DNA of 33,310 nt from Deltaproteobacteria bacterium (lineage in GTDB: Bacteria; Desulfobacterota_B; Binatia; UBA9968): contig JACPSF010000369.1 of NCBI GenBank assembly GCA_016193385.1, positions 1 through 33,310 of the forward strand. The letters are read 5' to 3'. Each line of letters begins with the position of its first letter. Positions within the stretch are counted from its first letter, which is position 1. The notes beneath the pieces were generated by a model. That model did no database searches, had not been told where the DNA came from, and worked only from the letters and a program-made list of their open reading frames with translations. The position numbers and the translations under genes were made by a program. Below, piece after piece: positions 9,311-18,910 of this stretch.

Positions 9311-10241
9311 TCGTCTTAAAAGCGGGTAGGACCTCTTTGGCGAAGCGCTCGATTTGCTCCATCCGCTCGGGATAGTGGGGCACCATGAATTGAAGGGCGA
9401 TGTGGTCCACGCCAATCTTCTGGTACCTCGCTAGCGCTTCGCCGAGTTGTTGCGGCATGCCGCGCAAGCGGTCCTCCTCTTGCGGAACGGGCTTCGCGCT
9501 GACCTCGATGGGAAGACAGCAGGCAAAACGGATTTGGTCGGGATCTCTGCCGGATTCGGCTGCCCATTGCCGAACATTGTCAAAGCGCCTTCTCAGCTCC
9601 TTAGGGGTGGTCCTCACAAAGTAGGGAAACCAGGCATCGCCGTAGACGGCGGCCCTCCTCTGGGCCCGCTCTCCTTCCCCCCCAACCCAAATGGGGATGT
9701 GAGGCTTCTGATAAGGTTTGGGGTAAAAGGCGATATTGTCGAAGCGATAGTAAAGCCCTTTGAAACTCGACCGTTCTTTTTCCCAGAGTTGCTTGAGCAC
9801 ATCGAGCTGCTCGTCGGAGACCTTTCCTCGCTCCCGGAACGAAGCCCCCAAGGCTTCGAATTCCTCGGCCATCCAACCCACTCCGACTCCCAAGACGAAT
9901 CGACCTTTGGAGAGCTGGTCGATTGTCGTTGCCACTTTCCCCCAGTAGAGGGGATGTCGATAGGGAAGCACGAGCACACTCATTCCGAGCAGGATCCTTT
10001 GCGTGCAGGCCGAGAGGAAGGCCAGGCAAGTGAGGGGTTCGAGGAAGGGTCGATCTGGTGGCACGATGAAGCTCGCACCTTCGCTGTAAGGGTAGGAGGT
10101 CTTGATTTCCCAGGGAATAACTATGCGATCCGCCGTCCAGACGGAATCGAATCCCAGAGCTTCGGCCTGGCAAGCCGCTTCTTTAAGTGTGTCGGGACCT
10201 GCCGCCCTCCCTGAGATCGGCAGAAAAACTCCTAAATCCAC
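9306..10241 (-). CDS. LLM-class (luciferase-like) F420-type oxidoreductase
   Basis: A 311-residue TIM-barrel monooxygenase/dehydrogenase of the bacterial luciferase superfamily. It opens with MDLGVFLPISGRA, continues with ALGFDSVWTADRI, and has the strand-loop VGVGWMAEEFEALGASFRERG typical of the F420-dependent subgroup, then PHIPIWVGGEGERAQRRAA. Such proteins use F420 or FMN to oxidise or reduce small organic substrates. A cofH gene at 21553-22848 makes F420 plausible here. It lies about 200 bases downstream of the broken ubiD-like gene on the same strand; the intervening stretch (10242-10444) shows nothing convincing. Substrate unknown. Confidence 0.9.
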   Translation of the reverse strand: MDLGVFLPISGRAAGPDTLKEAACQAEALGFDSVWTADRIVIPWEIKTSYPYSEGASFIVPPDRPFLEPLTCLAFLSACTQRILLGMSVLVLPYRHPLYWGKVATTIDQLSKGRFVLGVGVGWMAEEFEALGASFRERGKVSDEQLDVLKQLWEKERSSFKGLYYRFDNIAFYPKPYQKPHIPIWVGGEGERAQRRAAVYGDAWFPYFVRTTPKELRRRFDNVRQWAAESGRDPDQIRFACCLPIEVSAKPVPQEEDRLRGMPQQLGEALARYQKIGVDHIALQFMVPHYPERMEQIERFAKEVLPAFKTT

Positions 10242-10444
10242 GATTCCGGTTCCCCTCTATGCACGGTTGTTGTGATGAGCTCGTCGAACCACCATCAGCA
10301 ACCGGCCTGGAAGTATTTCTCCGGTCCGATGCAATAGTTCTGTCTTACGCTCGCCAAATCGCTGATAGCACCTCTCTGCTACTCTTGCATCTCCTCGTCC
10401 GGTGCATCGGCCCTGCGAAATACCCCCAGGCCTATAGGGCTTTT

Positions 10445-11122
10445 CTAAGACTTGATTGCGGCGATGTCGAACGGGCGCAACAGATCCTCGAACCGAAGCC
10501 TGCCGCCAATGTCCTCGGGAGGCTTTACGCGCGGCGGATAACGAGACGGCGCCCCGGGTTGCGTGGCGTCGATGACCATTACGCTTGCCATGATGGGAGT
10601 CCGCGCTTCGTCCCGAAAGTACTCCCACCCCGAGGGAATGAGACCTCCCGGTCCACACCAGTTATTGACTACCAGAAGGTCTTTCTCCGGTCGAAAGCGA
10701 GTCCCGATGGCCCACATGACATCCGGTTCGTTGAAAACGTCGATGTCATCGTCAACCACGACGATGAAGCGGAAATTTTCCGACTCGGTCAGGAGGGCCG
10801 CAAACGCGGCCTTCTTGACCTCAACCTCCTGGGCCTTTCTGATCGAGATGTAACAGTGGGTTCGCGCGTAGGCTGGGACATTAACGTTGACCACCCCTGG
10901 AACCACATCCTTGATGCGCCGGTAAATGCTGCCCATCCGAGCGAGGCTTCCGAGAACCAGGTGCTCGCGATTGGCCGGAAAGACATCGTAGTAGATCGCG
11001 TTGCGGCGCATGGTGATGGTTTTGACTTGCATGAAAGGTTTCTCGCCCTCACCGACGTAATACCCCGGCCATTCTCCGAACGGGCCTTCAAAATAGGTCT
11101 CGTTCGGCGGCATGATTCCTTC
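10445..11122 (-). pseudogene. UbiD-family decarboxylase, 3' part (frameshifted from 5' part)
   Basis: This is the C-terminal half of a UbiD-type decarboxylase, an enzyme using prenylated FMN to remove or add a carboxyl group on aromatic or unsaturated acids. It begins at EGIMPPNE and has the hallmark EGPFGEWPGYY with its catalytic-region glutamates, then VVNVNVPAYA, the acidic VVVDDDIDVFN and the C-terminal DATQPGAP. The preceding half (11125-11811) ends in another frame. Compared with the family, about 15-20 residues (the stretch after LGEPLELV, usually a charged strand and AEIVLEG) are missing at the junction. Total coding length otherwise fits a protein of about 470 residues. Confidence 0.85.
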
Positions 11123-11124
11123 GA

Positions 11125-11811
11125 CACCAGTTCCAGAGGCTCTCCGAGCAGAGCTCCCGCCTCCTCAAATTCGCCGCCGGACCCGGGCAGTTTTGAGACC
11201 GCTCCCAGGATAAAAGTAGGATAGTGGCCGATGGCGATCGCGGCCTCCATGGGCCTGTTCATTTCGCAATAGCGTCTATAGATGTAACCGCCGTGATGGC
11301 TCCCCTGAAAGTAAACTCCCAATTGTTGCTCTCCCTGCACCTCATGCCGGTAAATCCCGGCGTTATATTGTCCCGTGTCCGGATCCTTGCAGATGAGGAC
11401 GCCGCCGGTAACGTAGGGACCGGAATCCAGCTCATTATGGGTCGGAATGGGTAGCGTCGAAAGTTTAGCCTTTTCGCCCTCTAGGATGACCTCCTGCACC
11501 GGGGCTTCGGTGACGAGCCGGGGAGGTAGCGGGTTCGCTTGTCGCTGACCATATACCCTGACGACTTCGCTGACATCCGTACCCAACGCCAAAGCCAATC
11601 TTTCGTAAGAAGCGGTCAGGTTGATCACTAAAGGTAGGGAAGAGCCTTTCACGTTGGTGAAGAGAAGGGCGGGAAATCTGCCTTGTTTGGCAAGCTTACC
11701 GGCAATCGCCGTGATTCCGAATTTAGGCTCTACCTCCGCCGTGACCATCTGGATTTGATCCGGCGTCGCGTTGGCGAGCTGCTCGATAAAAGACCGCAGA
11801 TCCTTAGGCAT
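11125..11811 (-). pseudogene. UbiD-family decarboxylase, 5' part (frameshifted)
   Basis: N-terminal half of the same UbiD-family protein, from ATG 11811 (MPKDLRSFIEQLA) to GALLGEPLELV at about 11125. Recognisable are the domain facing the partner subunit, the prenyl-FMN region with DSGPYVTGGVLICKDPDTG, NAGIYRHEVQG and HHGGYIY. After LELV this frame runs on as non-homologous sequence, while the true continuation is in the next frame from 11122. Such proteins act with a UbiX-type prenyltransferase making the cofactor, and none is visible here. Its neighbour is the LLM oxidoreductase; a joint role in degrading an aromatic acid is conceivable but unproven. Confidence 0.85.
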
Positions 11812-12155
11812 GTCTCTCTTTTGCTCCTTTGTTGGGCTCGGGGTTCCCCGCCAGAGGCCGCCTGTGGTTAATGGCTCGATGATTAAAGCACTCTGCGTCA
11901 GCAGGTGTCAATCCATGTATCTCCGCCTCGCATCCAGAATTTGCCTGATCCCAGGTCGGGTCGTTTTTTGTCACTTACGACCGTTTTTTGTTCGTTGGCT
12001 TGGCTTCTAGCACCGCGACATAGGGGCCTAAACGTGAGAAAACCTGACATATGAACGGTCCGCCTGGTTTTTTCGGGGATGTTTCTCTGTTTTGGCATCA
12101 TGCTTGCTTCTCTCCAGGCACAAGGCAAGAGCGTTAGGAAAGGTAAGAACGGAAA
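11812..12155 (+). other. intergenic region, 344 bases, no gene seen
   Basis: Lies between the divergent ubiD-like and mlaC-like genes. I see no plausible protein or tRNA. The only structure is a weak hairpin, GGTCGT (11959-11964) with ACGACC (11977-11982), followed by six Ts on the plus strand. It resembles a poor intrinsic terminator but has no upstream plus-strand gene to end. Confidence 0.4.
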
Positions 12156-12767
12156 ATGGCATGCTTACGTCGTGGTCTCGGGTGCTGGGTTTTCATCGTT
12201 GCGCTGTCCTGGGCCGGTCCCTCACCGGTGCTGGCGGGTGGCCCCCTGCAGCTGGTTCGAGACACGATCGATCAACTCACGAACATTCTACAAATCCCTC
12301 TGAGTCCGGACGGTTCCAGGACGCCGCAGAGAAGTGTGTTGCTGCATCGGGCCCTGGAGGTGCGCTTCGATTTTTCTGAGATGGCGCGGATGTCGCTGGG
12401 AAGCCACTGGGAGCGCCTCGCGGCGCGGCAGAATGAGTTCGTCTCCGTTTTCACTGCATTCGCGGAGCACGCTTATCTCGTGAAGATCGAATCTTTGAGG
12501 GACATGAAGGTGGTTTATGTCCGTGAGCGCGTAGACCGCCGGGTGGCCCAGGTCGATACCAGAGTTGAGCCGCCGGTGGGGGAATATATCCCCGTCAACT
12601 ACAGGCTTCATCTGGTCGGCGGCGAGTGGAAAATTTACGATGTTCTCATCGGCAACGTCAGCGTGGTGGAAAACTATCGCGCCCAATTTCAGCGCGTCCT
12701 TAGATACGCCTCATTTGACAACCTGTTGAAGCGATTGCAGGAAAACCTGCCGGAAAGGGAAAGCTGA
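12156..12767 (+). CDS. MlaC/Ttg2-like periplasmic phospholipid-binding protein
   Basis: A 203-residue secreted protein with a signal peptide: basic MACLRRGLG, a hydrophobic core and an AGPSPVLAG cleavage region around residue 28. The mature part follows the MlaC pattern: DFSEMARMSLGSHWERL, then FVSVFTAFAEHAYL, then VNYRLHLVGGEWKIYDVLIGNVSVVENYRAQF. MlaC carries phospholipids between outer-membrane MlaA and the inner-membrane MlaFEDB complex. No mlaD/E/F genes are in the window, so this is a stand-alone copy, as is common in delta-type proteobacterial genomes. A purine-rich stretch (GGAAAGG) precedes the start. It is followed six bases later by an M23 peptidase gene, suggesting an envelope-maintenance operon. 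Confidence 0.88.
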   Translation: MACLRRGLGCWVFIVALSWAGPSPVLAGGPLQLVRDTIDQLTNILQIPLSPDGSRTPQRSVLLHRALEVRFDFSEMARMSLGSHWERLAARQNEFVSVFTAFAEHAYLVKIESLRDMKVVYVRERVDRRVAQVDTRVEPPVGEYIPVNYRLHLVGGEWKIYDVLIGNVSVVENYRAQFQRVLRYASFDNLLKRLQENLPERES

Positions 12768-12773
12768 GGGGGG

Positions 12774-14039
12774 GTGTGTGTGGACCGCATGTTAGAGAAG
12801 ATCTCCCTGTCTCTGGAACGGCCATGCTCTCGTGGCTGTGCTATCATGGGGCTCGTGTTATTTTTCCCCGCCCTCGTCGGATACGCGAGGCTTCTGGTCG
12901 AGCCGATGAAAAACGAGGCGCTGGTGCTCCGCCCTTTGGTCCGCCAGGTCGAAGTGACCCTGGGGCGGGGAGAGACCCTGCAGTCCGTGCTGAACCGTTT
13001 CAGCCTCGATGCGCCGACCTCTCAGGCCATTGTCAGCGCCATTCGCCCCTTTATCAATCCGCGCAGGATCCGATCGGGGCAAGGCCTTCAGATGCTCGTC
13101 GATTCGCAGGAGAAGACCGTGAGGGGGCTGGAGCTTCCTTTAGGGAATGCGGTCCTGCGGGTTAGATCGACTCCTGAAGGCTGGATAGCGGAGCGCGGAG
13201 AGATCCCCTTTGTCACCGCCACACAGGTGGTGCGCGGCACCTTATCCAGGAGCCTTTATCGCGATGGAACCGGTGCCGGACTTACGCCGGCGCAGATCCT
13301 GGATCTCGCTGACCTCTTCCAGTATGATGTGGATTTTTTCTCGGATATTCGGCGGGGTGACACTTTTTCTGTCGCCTTCGAAGAGTTCCGGTACTTAAAC
13401 GGGGAACGGCAGCGGGGCCGTCTTCTCGCTGCGGAGCTGACCGTCGGCGGCGATCCGGTGCGTGCCTTTCATCATACCAACCGCGCAGGTGAGGGAGCCT
13501 ACTACGATGCCGACGGCCGCTCATTGCGCAGAGCCTTTTTACGCGCCCCTCTCAATTATCGCCGGATCTCGTCCTATTTTAGCTTGAATCGAGCCCATCC
13601 TATTTTCCGCACTCTACGACCGCACCTCGCCATCGACTATGCGGCCGTTCATGGGACTCCGGTCGTCTCCATCGGACGGGGGACGGTGAGCTTTACCGGC
13701 TGGCGCAATGGCTATGGCCGTATGGTGGAGATCTCTCACGCGAACGGGTACAACGCTCGTTACGCCCATTTTTCCCGCATCGCCCCCGCAGTGCACAAAG
13801 GCAAGCGGGTGGCCCGGGGGGAGGTGATTGGGTATGTCGGCCAGAGCGGGCATGCGACCGGTCCCCACCTGCATTTCGAGCTGTTACGCGGTCAACAAAA
13901 AATCAACTTCCTGGCCCTGCGAATTCCGCCCGAACAAAACCTCCCTGCCGAGGAACTGGAGCTCTTCGATGCCGTGCGTGGCGAGCGCCTCGCCCTGCTG
14001 CGCGGCGAAAATCTGCAAGTTTCTCAGGCCACCCGCTGA
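12774..14039 (+). CDS. M23-family peptidoglycan endopeptidase (MepM/LytM-like)
   Basis: A zinc metallopeptidase that cuts peptide cross-links in peptidoglycan. There is an N-terminal membrane anchor (about residues 23-40), then a LysM/OapA-like domain (VTLGRGETLQSVLNRF, about 57-110), and a C-terminal M23 domain from about residue 280. Zn ligands are seen in RPHLAIDYA (His, Asp) and GPHLHFELL (HxH), and the substrate His in YNARYAHFSRI, so it should be active. The start could be GTG 12774, GTG 12780 or ATG 12789; the GAGGGGGG box ending at 12773 best suits 12780. At 421 residues it matches MepM-type enzymes. Confidence 0.9.
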   Translation: MCVDRMLEKISLSLERPCSRGCAIMGLVLFFPALVGYARLLVEPMKNEALVLRPLVRQVEVTLGRGETLQSVLNRFSLDAPTSQAIVSAIRPFINPRRIRSGQGLQMLVDSQEKTVRGLELPLGNAVLRVRSTPEGWIAERGEIPFVTATQVVRGTLSRSLYRDGTGAGLTPAQILDLADLFQYDVDFFSDIRRGDTFSVAFEEFRYLNGERQRGRLLAAELTVGGDPVRAFHHTNRAGEGAYYDADGRSLRRAFLRAPLNYRRISSYFSLNRAHPIFRTLRPHLAIDYAAVHGTPVVSIGRGTVSFTGWRNGYGRMVEISHANGYNARYAHFSRIAPAVHKGKRVARGEVIGYVGQSGHATGPHLHFELLRGQQKINFLALRIPPEQNLPAEELELFDAVRGERLALLRGENLQVSQATR

Positions 14040-14202
14040 GCGTCTGGCCGTCCTCCCCTGTCCTATTTACCTCAAGGCGAGACACTTCTCCTAAACGCTT
14101 CTCATCTGCTGGATCCGATCGACTGCAGATTTTTCCGACCCCGCTTGCCAGATGTCGGTGACTTATATATGGTCTAGGGAAAAAAGTTTTTGCGATTCGA
14201 GA

Positions 14203-15513
14203 ATGAAAATCAGCAGGGTCAAAGGGTTTTCGGATATCCTTCCGGGAGAGGTCGAGCTTTGGCAGTTTATCGATGAGAAAGCCCGCGAGGCGTTCGCTTT
14301 GTACAACTTTTCGGAGATCCGAATTCCGATATTGGAAAAGACCGAGCTTTTTACCCGCTCCATCGGCGAAACCACGGATATCGTTGAGAAGGAGATGTAC
14401 ACGTTTGTGGATCGTGACGCGACGGGCACCATGTTGCCACCTGGGCCGGAACCGGGCGCCATTCGTGGCTCCTCGTTGACGCTTAGGCCGGAAGGCACCG
14501 CCGGGGTAGTGCGGGCCTACGTCGAGTCTGAGATGTACAAGATCGAGCCGGTGCGGAAGCTGTTTTACCTCGGTCCCATGTTTCGCCGCGAGCGCCCGCA
14601 AAAGGGAAGGCTGCGCCAGTTCTATCAGATAGGCGCCGAGATCATGGGGCGGGGAGACCCGTTCGTGGACGCCGAGATCCTATTGCTCCTGAGCGATTTC
14701 TTTTGGCTGATAGGCTTGGAAGGACTGACCTTAGAGCTCAACTCGCTCGGCTGTGTCCAGTGCCGGCCTCGCTATCGGCAGGATCTCCTGGAGTTTTTGC
14801 GGGGGAGGGGAAAAAACCTTTGCCCCAACTGTCAGCGGCGCATGGAGCGGAATCCTCTGCGAGTCCTGGACTGCAAAGAAGAAGCTTGTCTGGAGATGAC
14901 CAGGGACGCGCCATCGATTCTTGATTATCTCTGCGAGGCCTGTCGGGATCATTTCGGCGCCGTGGAGAAGTTAATGCGTGAAACCGGTCTGGTTTACCGG
15001 CTTAATCCCCGAATGGTGCGCGGCCTGGATTACTACTGCCGCACGACCTTCGAGTGGACCAGCCCCCGTTTGGGCTCTCAGAATGCGGTAGCCGCGGGCG
15101 GGCGTTACGACGGTCTGGTGGAGGATCTCGGGGGCCCTCCTACCCCCGGGGTCGGTTTCGCTATCGGCATGGAGAGGCTCGCGCTCCTCCTCGAGATGAA
15201 GGAGACCAGGGAAGCTCTCCGCCCCGAGCTCTACCTCGTCTGGGTCGGGACGCCCGCGCGCCAGTGGGCCTTCCCGGTCGTGCATCGGTTGCGCCGTAGC
15301 GGAGTGAGAGCCGAGATGGGAGGAGAAGAAAAGAGCTTGAAAAGCCAGATGCGGCGGGCGGATAAGCTCCGAGCGTCGTTCGTGTTGATCGTGGGCGATG
15401 ATGAGCTGAAAAGCGGAAAAGGCGTTCTCCGGAATATGGATACCAAGGAGCAGTCCGAGGTGAGCCTAGATCGCGTTGAAGTGGAGATGCTGGCTCGGAA
15501 GGCGGGTGGCTGA
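14203..15513 (+). CDS. hisS: histidyl-tRNA synthetase
   Basis: Charges tRNA-His; class II synthetase, 436 residues. The N-terminus MKISRVKGFSDILPGE is diagnostic. Motif 2 lies in KLFYLGPMFRRERPQKGRLRQF, the histidine signature in GLDYYCRTTFEW, motif 3 in GVGFAIGMERLALLLE, and the C-terminal anticodon domain follows with ELYLVWVG. I choose ATG 14203 because homologues begin here; an upstream in-frame ATG at 14152 adds 17 unconserved residues. An unusual Cys-rich patch (CVQC, CPNC, C in CKEEAC, CEAC at about 180-245) is the four-cysteine pattern known from some HisRS proteins. Three bases separate it from aspS. Confidence 0.97.
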   Translation: MKISRVKGFSDILPGEVELWQFIDEKAREAFALYNFSEIRIPILEKTELFTRSIGETTDIVEKEMYTFVDRDATGTMLPPGPEPGAIRGSSLTLRPEGTAGVVRAYVESEMYKIEPVRKLFYLGPMFRRERPQKGRLRQFYQIGAEIMGRGDPFVDAEILLLLSDFFWLIGLEGLTLELNSLGCVQCRPRYRQDLLEFLRGRGKNLCPNCQRRMERNPLRVLDCKEEACLEMTRDAPSILDYLCEACRDHFGAVEKLMRETGLVYRLNPRMVRGLDYYCRTTFEWTSPRLGSQNAVAAGGRYDGLVEDLGGPPTPGVGFAIGMERLALLLEMKETREALRPELYLVWVGTPARQWAFPVVHRLRRSGVRAEMGGEEKSLKSQMRRADKLRASFVLIVGDDELKSGKGVLRNMDTKEQSEVSLDRVEVEMLARKAGG

Positions 15514-15516
15514 GGT

Positions 15517-16020
15517 ATGGAGAGAGTTTTTGGCGACCCACTCGGGGATTGGCGGCGCAGCTGTTACTGCGGAGAACCGCGCGTGAGTTCGGTGGGTCAG
15601 GAGTTGATCCTGGCCGGTTGGGCGCAAGGCAGGCGCGACCACGGGGGCCTGATCTTCGTCGACCTGCGGGACCGCAGCGGGATCGTCCAAATCGTTTTCA
15701 ACCCGGAGGTGAGCCCAGCGGCCCACGACAAGGCGAAGCAGATTCGCTCGGAGGATGTTCTGGCCGTCCGGGGCCTGCTGGCGCGCCGGCCGCCCGATAC
15801 CGTCAACTCGCAGATTGCGACCGGGGAAGTCGAGCTGCTGGCGCGCGAGGTGAAGCTGCTGAACGCGTCGCAGGTTCCTCCTTTTCCGATTGAGGATGAG
15901 GCCGAGGCCAGCGAGAACACCCGACTTAAATACCGCTACCTCGATCTGCGCCGTCCTCGGAGTCTTTCGCCTCTCGTGCTGCGCTATCGGATGTGCAAGA
16001 AGATCCGGGATTATCTCTCG
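15517..16020 (+). pseudogene. aspS: aspartyl-tRNA synthetase, 5' part (N-terminal OB-fold domain)
   Basis: Starts at ATG 15517, three bases after hisS. Residues 1-130 are the anticodon-binding OB fold (GWAQGRRDHGGLIFVDLRDR, then IVQIVFNPE) and the hinge follows, ending in the well-known [15 protein letters not shown] and RDYLS. Homologues continue from here into class II motif 1 and the TPEGARDYLVPSR-type flipping loop, which are absent. After 16020 this frame reads unrelated sequence to a stop at 16137, while the synthetase resumes in another frame. About 55-60 residues are missing. Confidence 0.93.
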
Positions 16021-17135
16021 TGCGTTGTTTTCGGGATGAGGATCTCAGAGCGGATCGCCAGCCCGAATTCACGCAGCTTGACGTGGAGATGTCCTTTGTC
16101 CAGCCACAGGACGTGTTCCAGGTCGTCGAAGGAATGATCGACCTGCTTTTTAAAGAGCTCAAGGGCATCGATCTCCAGAGGCCGTTTCCACGGTTGTCTT
16201 GGGAACAGGCGATATCCCGCTACGGGTCGGACAAGCCGGATCTGCGTTTCGGTCTCGAGTTAAGGGATTTTTCCTCGACCTTTCAGGGATCTCAGGTGAG
16301 GGTCTTCTCCGAAGCGCTGGCCCGGGGAGGGGTCGTCAAAGGAATCGCGGTGCCCGGAGGTTCCGCTTTCTCCCGTAAGGAGCTGACGGACGAATTCCCG
16401 GGTTTCGTGGGCCAGTACGGAGCCAGAGGCCTGGCTTGGATCAAGCTCACTCCGGAGTGGCAATCGCCGATCGCCAAGTTTCTGACGGAGCAGGAGCGCA
16501 GCGACATCCTGAAAATTTCCGGAGCCAAGAGCGGTGATATCATTTTCCTTCTTGCCGATGAGGCCCGCGTGGTCCATGAGGCGTTATCCAATCTCCGCCT
16601 GCATTTGGGAGAAAAATTGCGGCTGATCTCTCAGGAAGTCTACTCCCTGGTTTGGATTGTCGATTTCCCCCTGTTGGAACACGATCCCGAAGGGCGACGC
16701 TACGTGTCGGTGCACCATCCCTTTACGGCCCCTTTGGACCAGGATCTGAATCTCCTGTCCCAAGAGCCGTTGAAAGTCAGGTCCAAAGCTTACGACCTGG
16801 TTCTGAACGGGGTGGAGATAGGCGGTGGGAGCATCCGGATCCACCAGGTGAGCCTGCAGAAACAGGTCCTTGGCCTCCTGGGCTTCGGCCCGGAGGAGGC
16901 GGAGGAAAGATTTGGCTTCTTCCTGGAGGCGCTGAGTTTTGGGGCGCCACCGCATGGAGGCATCGCCTTTGGGATCGACCGGCTCGCTATGATCCTGAGC
17001 GGGGCTCGATCGATCCGCGAGGTTATCGCTTTCCCCAAGAGTCAAAGGGCAGTGTGCCTTTTGACCGGCGCTCCTTCAGCGGTCGATCCCAAGCAGCTCA
17101 AGGAACTGGGGATCAAAACCGTCTTGGGCGAGTGA
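16020..17135 (+). pseudogene. aspS: aspartyl-tRNA synthetase, 3' part (catalytic domain)
   Basis: Resumes with the class II motif 2, [20 protein letters not shown], in a frame shifted relative to the 5' part. The bacterial insertion (GAD) domain follows (about 16300-16640), then HHPFTAP, the ATP-binding [12 protein letters not shown] and motif 3 [13 protein letters not shown], ending with the normal C-terminus. Together with the 5' part it gives about 540 residues instead of about 595. Since AspS is essential, either an intact copy exists elsewhere or the deletion is an assembly artefact. The first usable start in this frame (GTG 15993) would not yield a working enzyme. Confidence 0.93.
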
Positions 17136-17213
17136 ATGGCAGGGCACGAAGCTCCCCGCATCGCATCGCTTGAGAGACGGGGACAGCTCTGTTATCTTAC
17201 ACGGCTAAACGCT

Positions 17214-17807
17214 ATGTGGAAGTTAGCGCCTTTACTGTTTCTGCTTTTCTCCTGTGCGCTGCCCGGCAATTTTCAGAGCCGATATTCGGAAGACTTAGAC
17301 AGGAGGAATATCCGCCGGATCGCCGTCTTGCCGCCCGCGGCGAAGGACGATGAGCCTGCGGTGGTCCTGAGCAACCATATTTATTCCGCGATGGCCGCTT
17401 TCCCCCAATGGCAGATCGTCTCGGAGCGAGAGGTCCGCGAGGTCGTGCCTGACATCTCTAAGGGCACGGAGGCCGCGCGCGCCAGGAAACTCGGTGAGCT
17501 GGTTCACGCAGACGCGGTGGCCTCCGGCAGAGTGCTCCGTTACCGCGAGCGGGTTGGTGAGGAATGGGGCGTCAAAAGCCCGGCCTCGGTCTCTTTCGTG
17601 ATCGAGTTGTGGGACGTCAGGCGGGGGGACATCGTCTGGTCCGGACGTTTCGACGAGACTCAAAGGGCGTTAAGCGAAAATATTTTTGCCCTCGGAGAGT
17701 TCGCCCAGCGGGGGGCCCGCTGGCTCAAGGCCGAGGAGCTAGCCCTCGAAGGGGTGAAAACGGCGGTCGCCGAGCTTCACCAGGTCCTGTATCGCCGTCA
17801 AGGCTGA
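17214..17807 (+). CDS. putative outer-membrane lipoprotein, GNA1162/TolB-N-like fold
   Basis: The product (197 residues from ATG 17214) opens MWKLAPLLFLLFSCALPG, with a lipobox (LLFSC) and Cys at residue 14, so it should be lipidated. The longer open frame from 17136 adds 26 residues ahead of the signal peptide and is rejected. The body has strands typical of the TolB-N/CsgG/GNA1162 group: RRIAVLPPA, an SNHIYSAMAAFPQWQIVSERE helix-strand, ADAVASGRVLRYRER, and SFVIELWDVRRGDIVWSGRFDE. I do not know its partner. It follows aspS closely and may share its transcript. Confidence 0.75.
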   Translation: MWKLAPLLFLLFSCALPGNFQSRYSEDLDRRNIRRIAVLPPAAKDDEPAVVLSNHIYSAMAAFPQWQIVSEREVREVVPDISKGTEAARARKLGELVHADAVASGRVLRYRERVGEEWGVKSPASVSFVIELWDVRRGDIVWSGRFDETQRALSENIFALGEFAQRGARWLKAEELALEGVKTAVAELHQVLYRRQG

Positions 17808-17848
17808 TAGACGCTACTGACGAATGCCTCGAGCATACACGTGCGTGC

Positions 17849-18883
17849 TCACTTCCCCAACATCTGTCTCATTCGCCCCACGACCTCAGGGGGCTGGTCG
17901 ATGACCTCTTTCGCCAGCTTCTCAAGTTCCTCGCCGAGCGTCGGGTCGATCTCAAGTTGCCTCTTTTCCGCGTCGGCCAAGACGGCTTCATTGTGAATCG
18001 CCTTCACAAAGGCCTCGCGGAATAAGTTCACCCGGTCAGCAGGCGTCTTCGGGGGAAGAACATAGGGGCGGCCGAAGTCACCCGCGGCCAGGACGAGCGT
18101 CGCCAGGCGCCTCGCGGACTCCCGCGCCTTGTATTGGTCCATCAGCTCATAGATGGTCGGGACATCGGTGAGCCTCGGATCCCGTTTTCTTCCGGTCTGC
18201 ATCAGAACGCGCACGAACCCCTTCTTACGCCAGGTGTGGAAGGGCTCACGGGCGAAGAAGGCCGTGATCGTGAACGCGCGGCAGATGACCTCGCCTCTCT
18301 CGACCGCCAGGTCGATGTCCTGACCGGCCTGGTAGCCCGTCACAATGTTGAAATTGGTCCCGATGACTTCATCCAGAAGCTTGGGGACATAATAGGCTGT
18401 TGAGGTTGTTCCGGTCGCCCCGCACTTCGGCGGGTCCGAGGCTTTAAGGATGTCTCCGATAGTTTTGTAGGGGCCGTCGGCACGCATATAAAGGAGGTGA
18501 TTGGAGGTTACGGGGCTTCCGATCCAGGCAAATTTGCTCCAATCGAACCTCACCTCTGTGCGGCCGATGACCTGGTCGAAGTAGAGAGCGGGGTAAATCG
18601 CGCCTAGAGTCAGCCCGTCGGGCTTGGCCACATTGTAGACCTGGTTTGCCGCGATCAGAGAAGCGGCGCCGGGCATGTTCTGGACAATGATGTTGGGGTT
18701 ACCCGGGATGTACTTGGGCAGATGCTGCGCGAGGAGTCGGGCATAGAGGTCGTAGACGTCTCCCGTCTTCGTGCCGACGATGATGCTCACGGTCTTTCCT
18801 TGATAGAACGTGCTCTGCGCGCTGAGATTGGCGCCGGTCACGAGGGACAAGACAAGGGTCAGAAGTATCCAGATGGTCTTCAT
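17849..18883 (-). CDS. tripartite tricarboxylate transporter receptor (TctC/Bug family)
   Basis: A 344-residue periplasmic solute receptor. Signal peptide: MKTIWILLTLVLSLVTGANLSAQ, cleaved near residue 22. The mature start FYQGKTVSIIVGTKTGDVYDLYAR, followed by IIVQNMPGAASLIAANQVYNVAKPDG, is the Bug/TctC pattern, which wraps carboxylate-bearing ligands. No tctA/tctB membrane genes are adjacent; orphan receptors are common in this family. The ligand is unknown. It converges on the lipoprotein gene at 17807. Confidence 0.92.
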   Translation of the reverse strand: MKTIWILLTLVLSLVTGANLSAQSTFYQGKTVSIIVGTKTGDVYDLYARLLAQHLPKYIPGNPNIIVQNMPGAASLIAANQVYNVAKPDGLTLGAIYPALYFDQVIGRTEVRFDWSKFAWIGSPVTSNHLLYMRADGPYKTIGDILKASDPPKCGATGTTSTAYYVPKLLDEVIGTNFNIVTGYQAGQDIDLAVERGEVICRAFTITAFFAREPFHTWRKKGFVRVLMQTGRKRDPRLTDVPTIYELMDQYKARESARRLATLVLAAGDFGRPYVLPPKTPADRVNLFREAFVKAIHNEAVLADAEKRQLEIDPTLGEELEKLAKEVIDQPPEVVGRMRQMLGK

Positions 18884-18910
18884 GAAATCCTCTCACATGT
18901 AATGTAATAG

